The notes below the pieces were generated by a model that saw nothing but the letters and a program-made list of their open reading frames with translations, was not told where the DNA came from and searched no databases. The translations under genes and the position numbers were made by a program. A stretch of DNA of 64,000 bases from CAYFFV01 sp964342695 (lineage in GTDB: Bacteria; Acidobacteriota; Vicinamibacteria; Vicinamibacterales; UBA8438), in assembly GCA_964342695.1 (NCBI GenBank), contig CAYFFV010000006.1, positions 1 to 64,000 on the forward strand, in the 5' to 3' direction. This document shows positions 35,768 to 44,612 of this stretch, piece after piece. How positions within the stretch are numbered: position 1 is the first letter of the stretch; every line of letters starts with the position of its first letter.

Positions 35768-36013
35768 TCAAAAACCTAGTGTGACCGAAAGGACCACGCC
35801 ACGGAGGAAACGTAGACCAAACAGTAACACGAGTGGTGAAAAATCCAGACCACCCATATCTGGGAGTATTGATCTGATTGGTCCCAACAACGGTTCCGTC
35901 ATTGAGTTAAGGAATGCAACGACAGAATTTGAAGGTGGAAGTTGGATCCATGAAATCAGGACGGAAGCAAAAACCACAAACGAGTACAGATCAATCAATT
36001 GGACAAGTAGCAC
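35768..36013 (-). CDS. YggT family membrane protein
   Basis: An 81-residue protein with two hydrophobic helices and the YggT pattern: FVVFASVLISWIQLPPSN, then MTEPLLGPIRSILPDMGGLDFSPLVLLFGL. YggT proteins are small inner-membrane proteins often linked to proC and to osmotic or division functions. proC lies about 1.8 kb away here on the other strand. It is 16 bases upstream of the cytochrome gene on the same strand. Confidence 0.88.
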   Translation of the reverse strand: MLLVQLIDLYSFVVFASVLISWIQLPPSNSVVAFLNSMTEPLLGPIRSILPDMGGLDFSPLVLLFGLRFLRGVVLSVTLGF

Positions 36014-36137
36014 TGTTTCATTCTAGTGCTATGTTGAAAGAATTTGCGACATAATTCCGATGTCAATTTTTATGCGCCACATGTTCACGGTGCAGTACTG
36101 TGAATACAGGGTTGCTGATCTAATATTGGAACCATCC

Positions 36138-36623
36138 ATGAAGACCTTGTTATTAATGCGACACGCTAAGTCTAGTTGGAAAAATTTAACGGTGGAGGAC
36201 CATGATCGACCACTAAACAAGCGGGGCAATCGCGAGGCTCTTCAGGCTGGTGAGTTTCTGCGCGCGAGCGATTTGGTGCCAGATTCAATTGTCAGTTCCA
36301 GTTCTCTTAGGGCGCAGAGTACGGCGTCTCTCGTGGTCGAAAATTGTGGGCGTCAAGTCTTTGTATCAATAGATCCTAGAATTTATTTGGCCGATCAAGG
36401 CACTCTGATCACAGTAATTCAGGCTTGCTCTAGTGTGGCACAGAGGTTATTGATAATTGGGCACAACCCTGGACTTGAGCAGCTCGTTGAAAAACTCACT
36501 GGTGAATATAGAGAACTACCAACGACTGCATTGGCACATATTAGTTTACCCATCAGTGATTGGGATGAATTGAAACATTTTACTGAAGGAACTCTGGTTG
36601 GCTTGTGGCATCCGAAAAAATAA
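36138..36623 (+). CDS. SixA-like histidine phosphatase
   Basis: A 161-residue protein of the RHG branch. KTLLLMRHAKSSWKN begins with the catalytic RHA motif; DHDRPLNKRGNREA and SSSLRAQSTASLV follow, and LLIIGHNPGLEQLVEKL carries the second catalytic His. SixA dephosphorylates phosphohistidine in phosphotransfer proteins in Proteobacteria; here the substrate is unknown. The frame opens 78 bases earlier, but the ATG at 36138 gives the normal family start. Confidence 0.88.
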   Translation: MKTLLLMRHAKSSWKNLTVEDHDRPLNKRGNREALQAGEFLRASDLVPDSIVSSSSLRAQSTASLVVENCGRQVFVSIDPRIYLADQGTLITVIQACSSVAQRLLIIGHNPGLEQLVEKLTGEYRELPTTALAHISLPISDWDELKHFTEGTLVGLWHPKK

Positions 36624-36646
36624 TTCCTGATGACAGAAACAACAGG

Positions 36647-37747
36647 CTAATCAAGTTTCGGTGAAAGTTCAGAATCAAGGATTACGACAGTCTCTGCAAA
36701 TCCTGAACTTGCACCACGCGCGTAGCGGACATCTCGGATACTAACGCGGTATCCATCGGAAAGAATTTCTATCGTAAATGCTGGAAATCGCATCCACGTT
36801 CGCAAACCACGGACATGGGGTGCTGTTAAAGCTGCTCGGACGATTGCTCCGTCACCACCGTGATCTACCGACGGTCCAGCGATTCGGATCATATTTTCAG
36901 ATAGCCAATTTAGTTCAAGAAAGTGGTAGTGGTGCCTGTCAGCCACGATAATGTCTCGCACGAAAGGATTCGCTGGAAGTGGACCGGCCATAATGGCTGA
37001 AAATGTAATGCCACGGTTCGTAAGCCAATCTTCTACTTGACGTTCCGCTATTCTACTCCCGCCAATCATTAATACAGCGTAAACACATGCGATGCTCAAG
37101 CCGATCTTTGTGTTTCTTTCCACCTTCCAATTAGATGCACACCGTATTCGCAGGACCGCAATGCCTGTGATGCTCATTACCCAAACAATTTTTGCGAGTG
37201 GTGGAACAATAGGAGTGACAGTGACTAGGGCGGTCGTAATAATACAAACGCCCACCCATGCGGTGATATTTGCAAGCGATTGAGAAAGTGTCATAAAAAG
37301 TCCGGCTCCGAGTAGGAGCCAAACCCACGGGTCGATAATAAAAAGAGCGTCTCCATAAAACCAGCGGTCACTAAATGGCATTAAAAAGCGAACGCCATAT
37401 GTATTTAGCCAGTCAAGTACAGGATGTGTAAGCACAGAAATATATGACAAAACTAAAAGAGGGGGGAGTTTTGTAACATGAGCCCTTTGGCGAATACTCG
37501 ATAGAAATTTGTCGATAAAGTGTATTGATAACGCTAGAAGGATCGGAAGAATGATGAGTGCGAGTACACCGTGAGTCCACCCTCGTCGAAAGCCCAAAGA
37601 CAAACCCCGATCGATTAGCATTGTTATTGCGTCAATATCGGGGGCATTCGCTCCAAGAATGAGTGTTGTTGTTGCATAGGGTGATAATTTTTTGAGTCCA
37701 GTTTTGGCGAGGCTAGCCCCGACCAATGTGTGTGTGAGAGGGTCCAC
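36647..37747 (-). CDS. YdjM/DUF457-type membrane-bound metal-dependent hydrolase
   Basis: A 366-residue protein whose first half has several transmembrane helices and the family His pattern: DPLTHTLVGASLAKTG, LILGANAPDIDAI, RRGWTHGVLALI and LTHPVLDWLNTYG. The C-terminal 120 residues are a soluble domain. The E. coli member is a LexA-regulated inner-membrane protein. The GTG at 37747 is preferred over the upstream ATG (37840), which would overlap proC. It is divergent from proC. Confidence 0.85.
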   Translation of the reverse strand: MDPLTHTLVGASLAKTGLKKLSPYATTTLILGANAPDIDAITMLIDRGLSLGFRRGWTHGVLALIILPILLALSIHFIDKFLSSIRQRAHVTKLPPLLVLSYISVLTHPVLDWLNTYGVRFLMPFSDRWFYGDALFIIDPWVWLLLGAGLFMTLSQSLANITAWVGVCIITTALVTVTPIVPPLAKIVWVMSITGIAVLRIRCASNWKVERNTKIGLSIACVYAVLMIGGSRIAERQVEDWLTNRGITFSAIMAGPLPANPFVRDIIVADRHHYHFLELNWLSENMIRIAGPSVDHGGDGAIVRAALTAPHVRGLRTWMRFPAFTIEILSDGYRVSIRDVRYARGASSGFAETVVILDSELSPKLD

Positions 37748-37831
37748 GCTTGTGAATATATGCCACGGATGGCTAGAAGAGAACACTAGAATAAACAGGG
37801 CAGTTAATTTTTGGGGTTGAGGAGGGACAGT

Positions 37832-38680
37832 GTGGAGCAAAGACGCCTACTACAAGATGTTCGTTTTGCCTTTATAGGTACTGGTGCTATGGGTCAGGCC
37901 ATCATTGGCGGAATTTTATCGAAACATCAACTTGATCCGATTCACGTAACCGCGAGTGATACTCAGGAGGACCGTCTCAAGGAAGTGCGGGATGCTTATG
38001 GTATTCAGACAACACAGAATAATCTTGAGGCGATTAGTAAAGCGGACGTGGTGGTACTTGCGGTCAAGCCGCAGGTGTTACCCGCTGTGTTGTCAGAACT
38101 TCGAGACACCATAAAGAGTGAGACGTTGATTTTATCGATAGTTGCTGGGGTAACGATTGAAACCATAGCAGCTGGACTGAATCACCGCGCGGTTGTTCGC
38201 ACTATGCCAAACACACCTGCACAGGTTGGAGAAGGGATGACCGTCTGGACTGCCTCGACTGAGGTGGGTTCGGTGCAAATTCAACAGGTCACGGCTATAG
38301 TAGATGCTCTCGGTAAGCATCTTCATGTGTCGAATGAAAAATTTCTTGATATGGCGACAGCTATTACGGGCTCTGGGCCGGCGTACGTGTTTCTTTTGAT
38401 AGAAGCACTTGTAGATTCGGCAGTACAGTTAGGATTTTCAACGGCTGATGCACATGAACTCGTCGTGCAGATGGTTTTTGGCGCAGCTACTTTTGCGAGG
38501 GTTTCCGAGGAAGAGCCGGCAGAAATGCGTAACATGGTTACTTCTCCAGGAGGCACAACCGCTGCCGCGGTTTTGCAACTGGAAAAAGGTGCTTTTCGGG
38601 CATTGATTTCAACCGCTGTTCAGGCAGCCTACCTGCGCAGTCTAGAGCTTGGAAATGCCTCTCCAGAAGTAGTTAAGTGA
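37832..38680 (+). CDS. proC: ProC, pyrroline-5-carboxylate reductase
   Basis: A 282-residue Rossmann enzyme for the last step of proline synthesis. FAFIGTGAMGQAIIGGIL is the NAD(P) site; VVLAVKPQVL and VRTMPNTPAQVGEGMTVW follow, and the C-terminal signature is MVTSPGGTTAAAVLQLE. The start GTG has GGAGG six bases upstream; a TTG 21 bases earlier is in frame but lacks a ribosome site. It is divergent from the YdjM-like gene and followed by an antiporter gene. Confidence 0.94.
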   Translation: MEQRRLLQDVRFAFIGTGAMGQAIIGGILSKHQLDPIHVTASDTQEDRLKEVRDAYGIQTTQNNLEAISKADVVVLAVKPQVLPAVLSELRDTIKSETLILSIVAGVTIETIAAGLNHRAVVRTMPNTPAQVGEGMTVWTASTEVGSVQIQQVTAIVDALGKHLHVSNEKFLDMATAITGSGPAYVFLLIEALVDSAVQLGFSTADAHELVVQMVFGAATFARVSEEEPAEMRNMVTSPGGTTAAAVLQLEKGAFRALISTAVQAAYLRSLELGNASPEVVK

Positions 38681-38719
38681 AGAAAAACAGACTAAATAGA
38701 ACCTATTTCAGTTTATCTT

Positions 38720-39991
38720 ATGACTGTTGAAACAGTATTTGAGTTGGTCGCGGTTTTTGTGGCACTTGCTGCGGCTTTCGGGTATATCAATCACCGTTGG
38801 TTCAAACTTCCTCATACGATAGGAATCTTAGTTATTGCTCTTGCCACCTCAGTGGCAATCTTAATAGCCGAAGCGCTATTTCCAATTTTAGGATTTGGAA
38901 ATCTTGTTCGTAGTGCGTTGCTTAACATTGAGTTCGAAGAGACTTTGATGAAAGGTTTGCTGAGTTTTCTTTTGTTTGCTGGCGCATTGCACGTCGATTT
39001 GGAAAGTTTACTGGAACGTCGGTGGTTGATTGCTACCCTTGCAACGGTGGGAATATGTATTTCTACAGTCCTAGTGGCCTTTTTCATGTTTTATGGACTC
39101 TCTGCCATGAACTTAAATGTTCCATGGTCATATTGCCTGGTGCTCGGGGCATTAATTTCACCGACGGATCCTGTTGCAGTTATGGGGGTTCTGAAGCATG
39201 TCAGAGTTCCCCAGTCTCTTGAAACAAAAATAGCTGGAGAGAGTCTTTTCAACGATGGAGTAGGAGTAGTCTTGTACACGGTCTTATTGGCTGTTGCGGT
39301 GGGTGACCCGGGGCATGGTTCTTTGAGTCTAATTGAAGCTGTCAGGTTGCTGATCACAGAGGCGGTTGGTGGTATTGGGTTAGGTTTGCTGGCCGGATAC
39401 GGAGCCTTTCGCTGTATGAAAACTATCGATGAACATAAATTAGAAATTCTGATAACCCTAGGGCTTGTCATGGGAACTTATGCGGTGGCCTCTGACTTGC
39501 ACGTCTCGGGACCTTTAGCAGTCGTAGTGGCTGGGCTTTTTATTGGGAATTACGGCAAACGGTTTGCAATGAGTGTCGCGACTCGTGAACATCTGGATAC
39601 GTTTTGGTCTTTGGTTGATGAGATACTTAATTCGCTTTTATTTCTAGCGATAGGTTTCGAAATTATTGCCATTACGATTTCAAGACCAATGTTTGGTGCT
39701 GCTGTATTTGCTGTGCCGGTTGTCTTGCTGGCCCGTTGGATTAGCGTGGCAGGTCCAATTAAGTTGATCGGATTGCATCAGGAATTTACTAAAGGCTCAA
39801 TCCAAGTCCTTACATGGGGTGGGTTGCGCGGCGGGATTTCTGTCGCACTGGCCCTCGCCTTACCATCAAGTCCTTGGAAACCTACGTTGCTGGCAATTAC
39901 ATATGGTGTTGTTCTCTTTTCAATTATTGTTCAAGGCTTAACCATCGAAAGAGTTGTAGAAAAGGTGTGCAGGCGACATACCGAAGAATGA
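38720..39991 (+). CDS. CPA1-family Na+/H+ antiporter (NhaP-like)
   Basis: A 423-residue membrane protein with about 12 helices. LVLGALISPTDPVAVMGVLK and KIAGESLFNDGVGVVLYTVLL carry the ion-binding Asp and Asn-Asp pair typical of CPA1, and LTWGGLRGGISVALALALP is the conserved late Arg helix. It exchanges Na+ for H+ across the inner membrane. It follows proC by 39 bases. Confidence 0.91.
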   Translation: MTVETVFELVAVFVALAAAFGYINHRWFKLPHTIGILVIALATSVAILIAEALFPILGFGNLVRSALLNIEFEETLMKGLLSFLLFAGALHVDLESLLERRWLIATLATVGICISTVLVAFFMFYGLSAMNLNVPWSYCLVLGALISPTDPVAVMGVLKHVRVPQSLETKIAGESLFNDGVGVVLYTVLLAVAVGDPGHGSLSLIEAVRLLITEAVGGIGLGLLAGYGAFRCMKTIDEHKLEILITLGLVMGTYAVASDLHVSGPLAVVVAGLFIGNYGKRFAMSVATREHLDTFWSLVDEILNSLLFLAIGFEIIAITISRPMFGAAVFAVPVVLLARWISVAGPIKLIGLHQEFTKGSIQVLTWGGLRGGISVALALALPSSPWKPTLLAITYGVVLFSIIVQGLTIERVVEKVCRRHTEE

Positions 39992-40077
39992 CAACGGTTC
40001 TTTTCTTAAATTTTCTACAACTTTATTTGGGAATGGTGTTGGAGAGGTGGGTTGGTTATTGAATTAGAGAGTACAGA

Positions 40078-40110
40078 GCGATCGCCGCTTTTTTCAGTGA
40101 CGGTGATCGC
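40078..40110. other. 10-bp hairpin in the intergenic region
   Basis: GCGATCGCCG and CGGTGATCGC pair over ten bases (one G-U) around a 13-base loop that itself holds a T6 run. There is no T-tract after the stem on either strand, so it is not a standard terminator. It lies between convergent genes and may still serve as a 3' stabiliser. Confidence 0.4.
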
Positions 40111-40139
40111 CCGTGGGAATTTGTTTAGTAACCTGTGAA

Positions 40140-40943
40140 TTAATTAACGTACTGTACCAGTTCGATTCTTACGCCTTCAGCGCTAATTAAGAAAGCGATT
40201 ATTAAATCTTCGCCAGCAGAATTTGTAACTTCACGTGGACCGTCGTCTAATTCGATACCCTTGCTTTGCAACATCGTAATGTAAGCATCCATGTCGTCCA
40301 CGATCCAACCCAGATGATCAAATGCGCGTCCGACAGTAGGTTCTAGGGTGCCGTCACGTTGTTGCCCGACCAGAAGCCACACACCGCGAGTTCCTACAGT
40401 GTTGTAACGTAGTCCAGTTAAGCGCCCCTTCATTTTGTCTGGAATGCCTCCAAATAACTCTTCGTACCAGCTTAGAGTAGTTCCGGGATCTTCAGAGCGA
40501 AGATGAATATGATGAAAGCCCAGCCATTGAAGATCTTCAACGACTTCGATTTTCGTTCCCCAAGGATCCTCGACAAATGCTAATTTGAAAAGTCCTTGTA
40601 CCTCACGAATATCCTCAAGAATTTTTACTCCGGCAGCTTTCCATCCGGCCATCTTGGCTTCCAGATCCGTAAAGGAAAAACCAAGATGATCGATTCCACT
40701 GCCGACACTGGGTCCTGTTGGTTCTGCGCCATCGCTATAGAACAGAATTTGGATGTCGTCTACTTTGCATGCTCCCTCTCGTTCATATGCTTGGCAGTCC
40801 ATGTGATCAATGTACCATTGTGCCGCGGCCAGGTGATCCGTTGTTCTGAGATGAACGTGGCCATAGTCTTCAGCGCTCGCCGAAGACGGCAGTGCCATCA
40901 AACTAGTAGCGAAGAGGGCGACTAATAGTGCTTTCCCTTGCAT
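40140..40943 (-). CDS. Exported two-domain VOC/glyoxalase-like protein
   Basis: A 267-residue protein with a signal peptide (about 1-24, SSASAEDYG). Two VOC modules follow: residues 28-140 (GHVHLRTTDHLAAAQWYIDH ... LGFSFTDLEAK) and 144-267 (FHHIHLRSEDPGTTLSWYEELFGG ... DHLGWIVDDM). His and Glu positions fit metal binding. VOC enzymes include dioxygenases, glyoxalase and resistance proteins; the export is unusual. AGGAAGGA lies close before the ATG. Confidence 0.82.
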   Translation of the reverse strand: MQGKALLVALFATSLMALPSSASAEDYGHVHLRTTDHLAAAQWYIDHMDCQAYEREGACKVDDIQILFYSDGAEPTGPSVGSGIDHLGFSFTDLEAKMAGWKAAGVKILEDIREVQGLFKLAFVEDPWGTKIEVVEDLQWLGFHHIHLRSEDPGTTLSWYEELFGGIPDKMKGRLTGLRYNTVGTRGVWLLVGQQRDGTLEPTVGRAFDHLGWIVDDMDAYITMLQSKGIELDDGPREVTNSAGEDLIIAFLISAEGVRIELVQYVN

Positions 40944-41059
40944 GGTGGTCCTTCCTCTCGGTTATTAATATCTCTTGATTAATGAGCAACAAAAATTATA
41001 TAGCGGTTGAAACTTTTTAAAAGAATTGTCTGCTTTCTTTATGAAAAACCCTTATATTT

Positions 41060-42379
41060 CTAGGAATTCTTGTCCAGAATTCGACTCCACGGTGGCATAA
41101 GTGAGAGGTTGCCAACGATGCGCCCCAGAAGAATGGCAATAGCGGCTGCGCTGATACCAATCAGGTCAAAATGGTAGATGGTTACTAATAATGCTATTCC
41201 CACGGAACTTGCTTCCAAAAAAGTCGCCAGTGTGATGGGTGGAGTGTAGTGTGATTGTACCAGTGCCCCCCTTTGTAATGACAAAAGCACAGATAGGGCT
41301 GGGAATACAGCGAGTATCTGTAGTGGTGGCAAAGCGAAAGTTGTTAATTGAGCAGTGAGTCCAAAAACGTTCTGGAGCAAAATTTCAGCGAGTGGTGTAA
41401 ACGCAATTATCGATAAAGTACAGACAGTTGCTAAAGATAAGCCAACGGCAAAGTTTCGAATGTGCTTGAAATGTTCGTTGTTGTTACCTGAAAGCGCAAT
41501 GACTACTTCTAGATATGACAGCCCGATGGCCCTGAAAATAAAAACAATGCCGTGCACAATCGGAAAAACGGCTAACGACTCAAGCGCGTTACGACTTTGA
41601 CCCATAAAAAATGTTAGTAGAGGTTGAATTGCTAGAGCGAGTACGGAGGTAAGTCCAAGCGGAACATAAAATTTAATGAGATTTATCAGATGAAGTGCCG
41701 GATTAGATTCTTGTAGCACGTCGGAATCCTTGTGCAGTATCTCAGTAACGACTGAGCGCGTCATGAATCGACTGGCCACGGCTTCAACCACGACTCCTGT
41801 TGATAGACCGATCGTTCCGACATGGACTCCATCTAAAGGTAAGAACCAGTACACGGCGATAGCGCTAAGAGACATTGTTAACAAACGAAAACCAGTACCG
41901 TACGCTACCCGATGAGTCAGATGTTTTCTGATTAATAAGCCCTGGCAAAATCGTCGGTATCCCACCGCGGCTGGCCAAGGGAGTAACAGTGTAAGTCCTT
42001 GGTGGGTCAGGAGGGAGACATCACTGGGCAGGTTCATCACGACAGCTGTCAGAAAAGTAAATACAGGTGGGGTAAGGACTAGCACCTGAACGATTGTCAG
42101 GCTGATACACAAGCCATATGCAAATCTCCGCAATGCAAAAAATGAGTCTCGATCCTCCACTAAAGCAGTGGAGGCACTCATTAGCATGATAACTGGAGCT
42201 TCAATAATGATGGCAAAAGCGAGCGCGATGCCAAATGCGGCCAAATTGATTGTGGGTTCAGGAAGCCTGGCAATAATGGCTGCGAGATACGGTCCTTCGA
42301 CGGCCATCATCAGCCATGTGCTTGCTAAAGGTAACCAGAAAAAGAAGATCTTCCGATAAGTTAGAGGAGTTGACGTCAC
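41060..42379 (-). CDS. ANKH/MATE-like polytopic transporter
   Basis: A 439-residue membrane protein with about 12 helices. FWLPLASTWLMMAVEGPYLAAI at the N-terminus and EAPVIMLMSASTALV resemble the progressive ankylosis (ANKH) branch of the MOP flippase superfamily. In animals ANKH exports nucleotides, pyrophosphate or citrate; bacterial homologues have no known substrate. It is divergent from the FMN-protein operon, and the palindromic promoter region lies between them. Confidence 0.7.
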   Translation of the reverse strand: MTSTPLTYRKIFFFWLPLASTWLMMAVEGPYLAAIIARLPEPTINLAAFGIALAFAIIIEAPVIMLMSASTALVEDRDSFFALRRFAYGLCISLTIVQVLVLTPPVFTFLTAVVMNLPSDVSLLTHQGLTLLLPWPAAVGYRRFCQGLLIRKHLTHRVAYGTGFRLLTMSLSAIAVYWFLPLDGVHVGTIGLSTGVVVEAVASRFMTRSVVTEILHKDSDVLQESNPALHLINLIKFYVPLGLTSVLALAIQPLLTFFMGQSRNALESLAVFPIVHGIVFIFRAIGLSYLEVVIALSGNNNEHFKHIRNFAVGLSLATVCTLSIIAFTPLAEILLQNVFGLTAQLTTFALPPLQILAVFPALSVLLSLQRGALVQSHYTPPITLATFLEASSVGIALLVTIYHFDLIGISAAAIAILLGRIVGNLSLMPPWSRILDKNS

Positions 42380-42419
42380 TTTACTCTTTAAGAATATGAA
42401 GAAAAATGTTTACAAAAAC

Positions 42420-42449
42420 TTGACCGACCAAAAAGGTCGGAGTTATAGT
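42420..42449 (+). promoter_or_regulatory. Promoter with embedded inverted repeat, upstream of the FMN-protein operon
   Basis: TTGACC (42420-42425), 18 bases, then TATAGT (42444-42449) make a good sigma-70-type promoter. The spacer holds a perfect inverted repeat, CCGACC-AAAAA-GGTCGG (42424-42440), flanked by AACT and AGTT. A dyad between -35 and -10 is a usual position for a repressor such as a TetR-type protein. Confidence 0.6.
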
Positions 42450-42460
42450 CACACACTCAA

Positions 42461-42477
42461 TTGAGATCGAATCTCAA
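42461..42477 (+). promoter_or_regulatory. Second inverted repeat downstream of the promoter
   Basis: TTGAGAT-CGA-ATCTCAA is a perfect 7-bp dyad about 12 bases after the -10, near or just past the expected transcription start. It could be another operator or a 5' mRNA hairpin. No regulator is known. Confidence 0.5.
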
Positions 42478-42533
42478 CTAAGAATTCAGCTTTAAACTTT
42501 AGAGTAACAGAGATCGTTGTTCCAAATATTTGG

Positions 42534-43082
42534 GTGGGTGCATTGAGAAAATATTTTCTCGCCGGTTTTGTAGTGTGGTGCCTTTTGTCGATAAGTGGCA
42601 CCGCTTTGCAGCAAGGATTATTAACGCGTGATGAGGCTCTGCGTGCTGTATATCCTGGAGCTGTAGTTGAAGCCGAGCGTATATTTTTGACAGTTAATCA
42701 ACAACAGCTTGCGGCTCGACTGGCTCGCGAAGAAATTTCTACTGCATTGGTGGCCCGTTACGTGGCGAGACGTGATGGTCAGTTAGTTGGACGTGCGTAT
42801 ATTGACACCCATATTGTTAGGACAAAGCGGGAAAGTCTCTTGATTTCACTAGATGCCAACAATGAGGTGAAACGTATTGATATTACTGCGTTTCTTGAAC
42901 CGAGGGAATATCAAGCTTCTAGGCCGTGGCTTAGACAATATGAGCAACAAGGATTAAGTGATGATTTGGCCTTGCAAAGATTAATTCGCCCCATCGCCGG
43001 CGCTACTTTAACAACCTTAGCCGCTAATCAGGCCGTGAGACGGGTGTTAGCGATTAATCAAGTCTTGGAAGAGGACAAATAG
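42534..43082 (+). CDS. Exported FMN-binding domain protein
   Basis: A 182-residue protein with a signal peptide (about 1-25). It matches the RnfG/NqrC FMN-binding domain: DEALRAVYPGAVVEAERIFLT near the N-terminus, a central strand (GRAYIDTHIV), and PIAGATLTTLAANQAVRRVL, where the Thr after GA is the site of covalent FMN linkage. ApbE, which makes that bond, is encoded two genes downstream. It would carry electrons on the outer face. The start is a GTG; other starts close by are possible. Confidence 0.82.
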   Translation: MGALRKYFLAGFVVWCLLSISGTALQQGLLTRDEALRAVYPGAVVEAERIFLTVNQQQLAARLAREEISTALVARYVARRDGQLVGRAYIDTHIVRTKRESLLISLDANNEVKRIDITAFLEPREYQASRPWLRQYEQQGLSDDLALQRLIRPIAGATLTTLAANQAVRRVLAINQVLEEDK

Positions 43083-43090
43083 ATAAAGCT

Positions 43091-43576
43091 ATGAAACCGT
43101 GGGAACGGCGTTCGTTTAATACGTTGAATGTAATCATTGCCCTTACAGGGATCGTGTACTTCTACATGAAGTACCTGATAGTAATTGATGATCCATTTGC
43201 TGTTATAAACCATGCGTGGCAACCGTCGATGCTTTCGCTGCATGTGATAACAGCACCGATTTTATTGATCTTTTTTGGAATGGTCTTTCGTTCCCATACT
43301 TACAAGAAGATTTTGTCCAACCAAAAGCCGGACAGACGAACCGGATGGACTTCTTTGATTAGCTTTTCGTCAATGGCACTTACTGGATATCTTTTGCAGG
43401 TATTGAGTTCTCCCGTATGGCTACAGTGGATGGTTGTCTTGCATATCGCTACAAGTGTGATCTTTCTTATTGGCTATAGCGCGCATCTTATTCTAGGGTG
43501 GCGTTTTATAAAGGCCTCGCGGACATTGTCTGCTCAGGCTTCTTCCACGTCGGTAACGGTTCAACAACCTTCATGA
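43091..43576 (+). CDS. Four-helix membrane cytochrome-like protein
   Basis: A 161-residue protein with four transmembrane helices. His residues lie within helices two (MLSLHVITAPILLIFFG) and four (VVLHIATSVIFLIGYSAHLI), a layout that suits bis-His heme b binding as in small cytochrome b proteins. No named family is certain. It lies between the FMN-binding protein (8 bases) and apbE (22 bases), so an electron-transfer role from membrane quinol to the FMN protein is inferred. Confidence 0.7.
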   Translation: MKPWERRSFNTLNVIIALTGIVYFYMKYLIVIDDPFAVINHAWQPSMLSLHVITAPILLIFFGMVFRSHTYKKILSNQKPDRRTGWTSLISFSSMALTGYLLQVLSSPVWLQWMVVLHIATSVIFLIGYSAHLILGWRFIKASRTLSAQASSTSVTVQQPS

Positions 43577-43598
43577 TCCCGAAGCGTACTTTCTGCTT

Positions 43599-44612
43599 AT
43601 GCCAAGGTTCTCCTTAGTATTTCTTGCTCTGTTTACGTTGTTGCGAACTGTTGGGTTACCGGAAGCAGTCTTGGGTAATGAATCTTTGAAAAGTGTTACA
43701 AGACAGGCTTATCTGATGGGTACGAAGGTGCACCTATCCGTTCGAACCTCAGACCGCGCTGCTGGACTAATTCAGCTTGAACAGATGCTGAAAGTTCTTG
43801 AGAAGACAGAAGCTGAACTTAGTACGTGGCGTGCCGAAAGTCTAGTAAGCCGTCTGAATCGGCATCCGATTAACCAGGTGTGGCATGCTGATCTTGAATT
43901 TTGTAATTTGTTTAAACAATTAGCGCGGTGGCACCAAGAAACGAATGGTGCTTTTGATCCGGTAGTGGGTGACTTGTTACGCAATCAAGAAAACGAATCC
44001 AACATTTCAGAGCCTTCAACGAAAGCTCTCTTTGGATTTAAGTATTTAAATTTTGACGGAAAAGATTGCACTGTAGTTCGACTCAGGGATGTCAGTGTGG
44101 ATGTGGGTGCCTTTGGTAAGGGGTACGCACTCGATCGGGTTGAGCACACCCTTGAAGAATTTTCTAAGCCGTGGATGATTGATGTTGGAGGTCAACTCAT
44201 GGTGTCTGGTCTAGCGGAGACTGAAAGCTGGCCATTTGCGATCGCTAACCCTGTCCATCGGATGCGAACCGTTCTGAACTTGAACTTAAAAGAGGGTTCG
44301 ATTTCTGTAAGCGGTGGCTCAGAGCGGGATCGTCTCGTTAACGGTGTTCGGTTAGGCCATATTCTTGATCCCCGTTCTGGTCGTCCCGTTAATGATGCTG
44401 GGTCAGTTATCGTGTGGCATCGGAAGGCTCTGTTGGCAGATATTCTTTCGACGGCCCTTTTTGTTATGGGAGTTGAAGAAGGTATCAGATGGGCTGATGA
44501 GCGAGGTATAGCTGCTTGTTTTATTGTTCCTGGCGATTCTGTTGTTGAAAAGGCTGAGGAGTTGCGTTTCGTTTCGACGCGCGCGTTCCGCGCGCAGTTT
44601 TCCCTTCCTTAA
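43599..44612 (+). CDS. apbE: ApbE, FAD:protein FMN transferase
   Basis: A 337-residue exported enzyme (hydrophobic N-terminus 1-20). AYLMGTKVHLSV, ELSTWRAESLVSRLN, GAFDPVVGDLLRN, VDVGAFGKGYALDRV, SVSGGSERDRLVNG, HILDPRSGRPV and ADILSTALFVMG are the ApbE hallmarks, with the Mg and catalytic Asp in the last. It transfers FMN from FAD to a Thr in target proteins; the target is very likely the FMN protein encoded at 42.5 kb. Its last four bases overlap the convergent NhaC gene. Confidence 0.93.
   Translation: MPRFSLVFLALFTLLRTVGLPEAVLGNESLKSVTRQAYLMGTKVHLSVRTSDRAAGLIQLEQMLKVLEKTEAELSTWRAESLVSRLNRHPINQVWHADLEFCNLFKQLARWHQETNGAFDPVVGDLLRNQENESNISEPSTKALFGFKYLNFDGKDCTVVRLRDVSVDVGAFGKGYALDRVEHTLEEFSKPWMIDVGGQLMVSGLAETESWPFAIANPVHRMRTVLNLNLKEGSISVSGGSERDRLVNGVRLGHILDPRSGRPVNDAGSVIVWHRKALLADILSTALFVMGVEEGIRWADERGIAACFIVPGDSVVEKAEELRFVSTRAFRAQFSLP

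Noticed and set aside
39814..40062. 82-residue ORF at the end of the NhaP-like gene
   Set aside because: Out-of-frame overlap with the antiporter, without domain or ribosome site.
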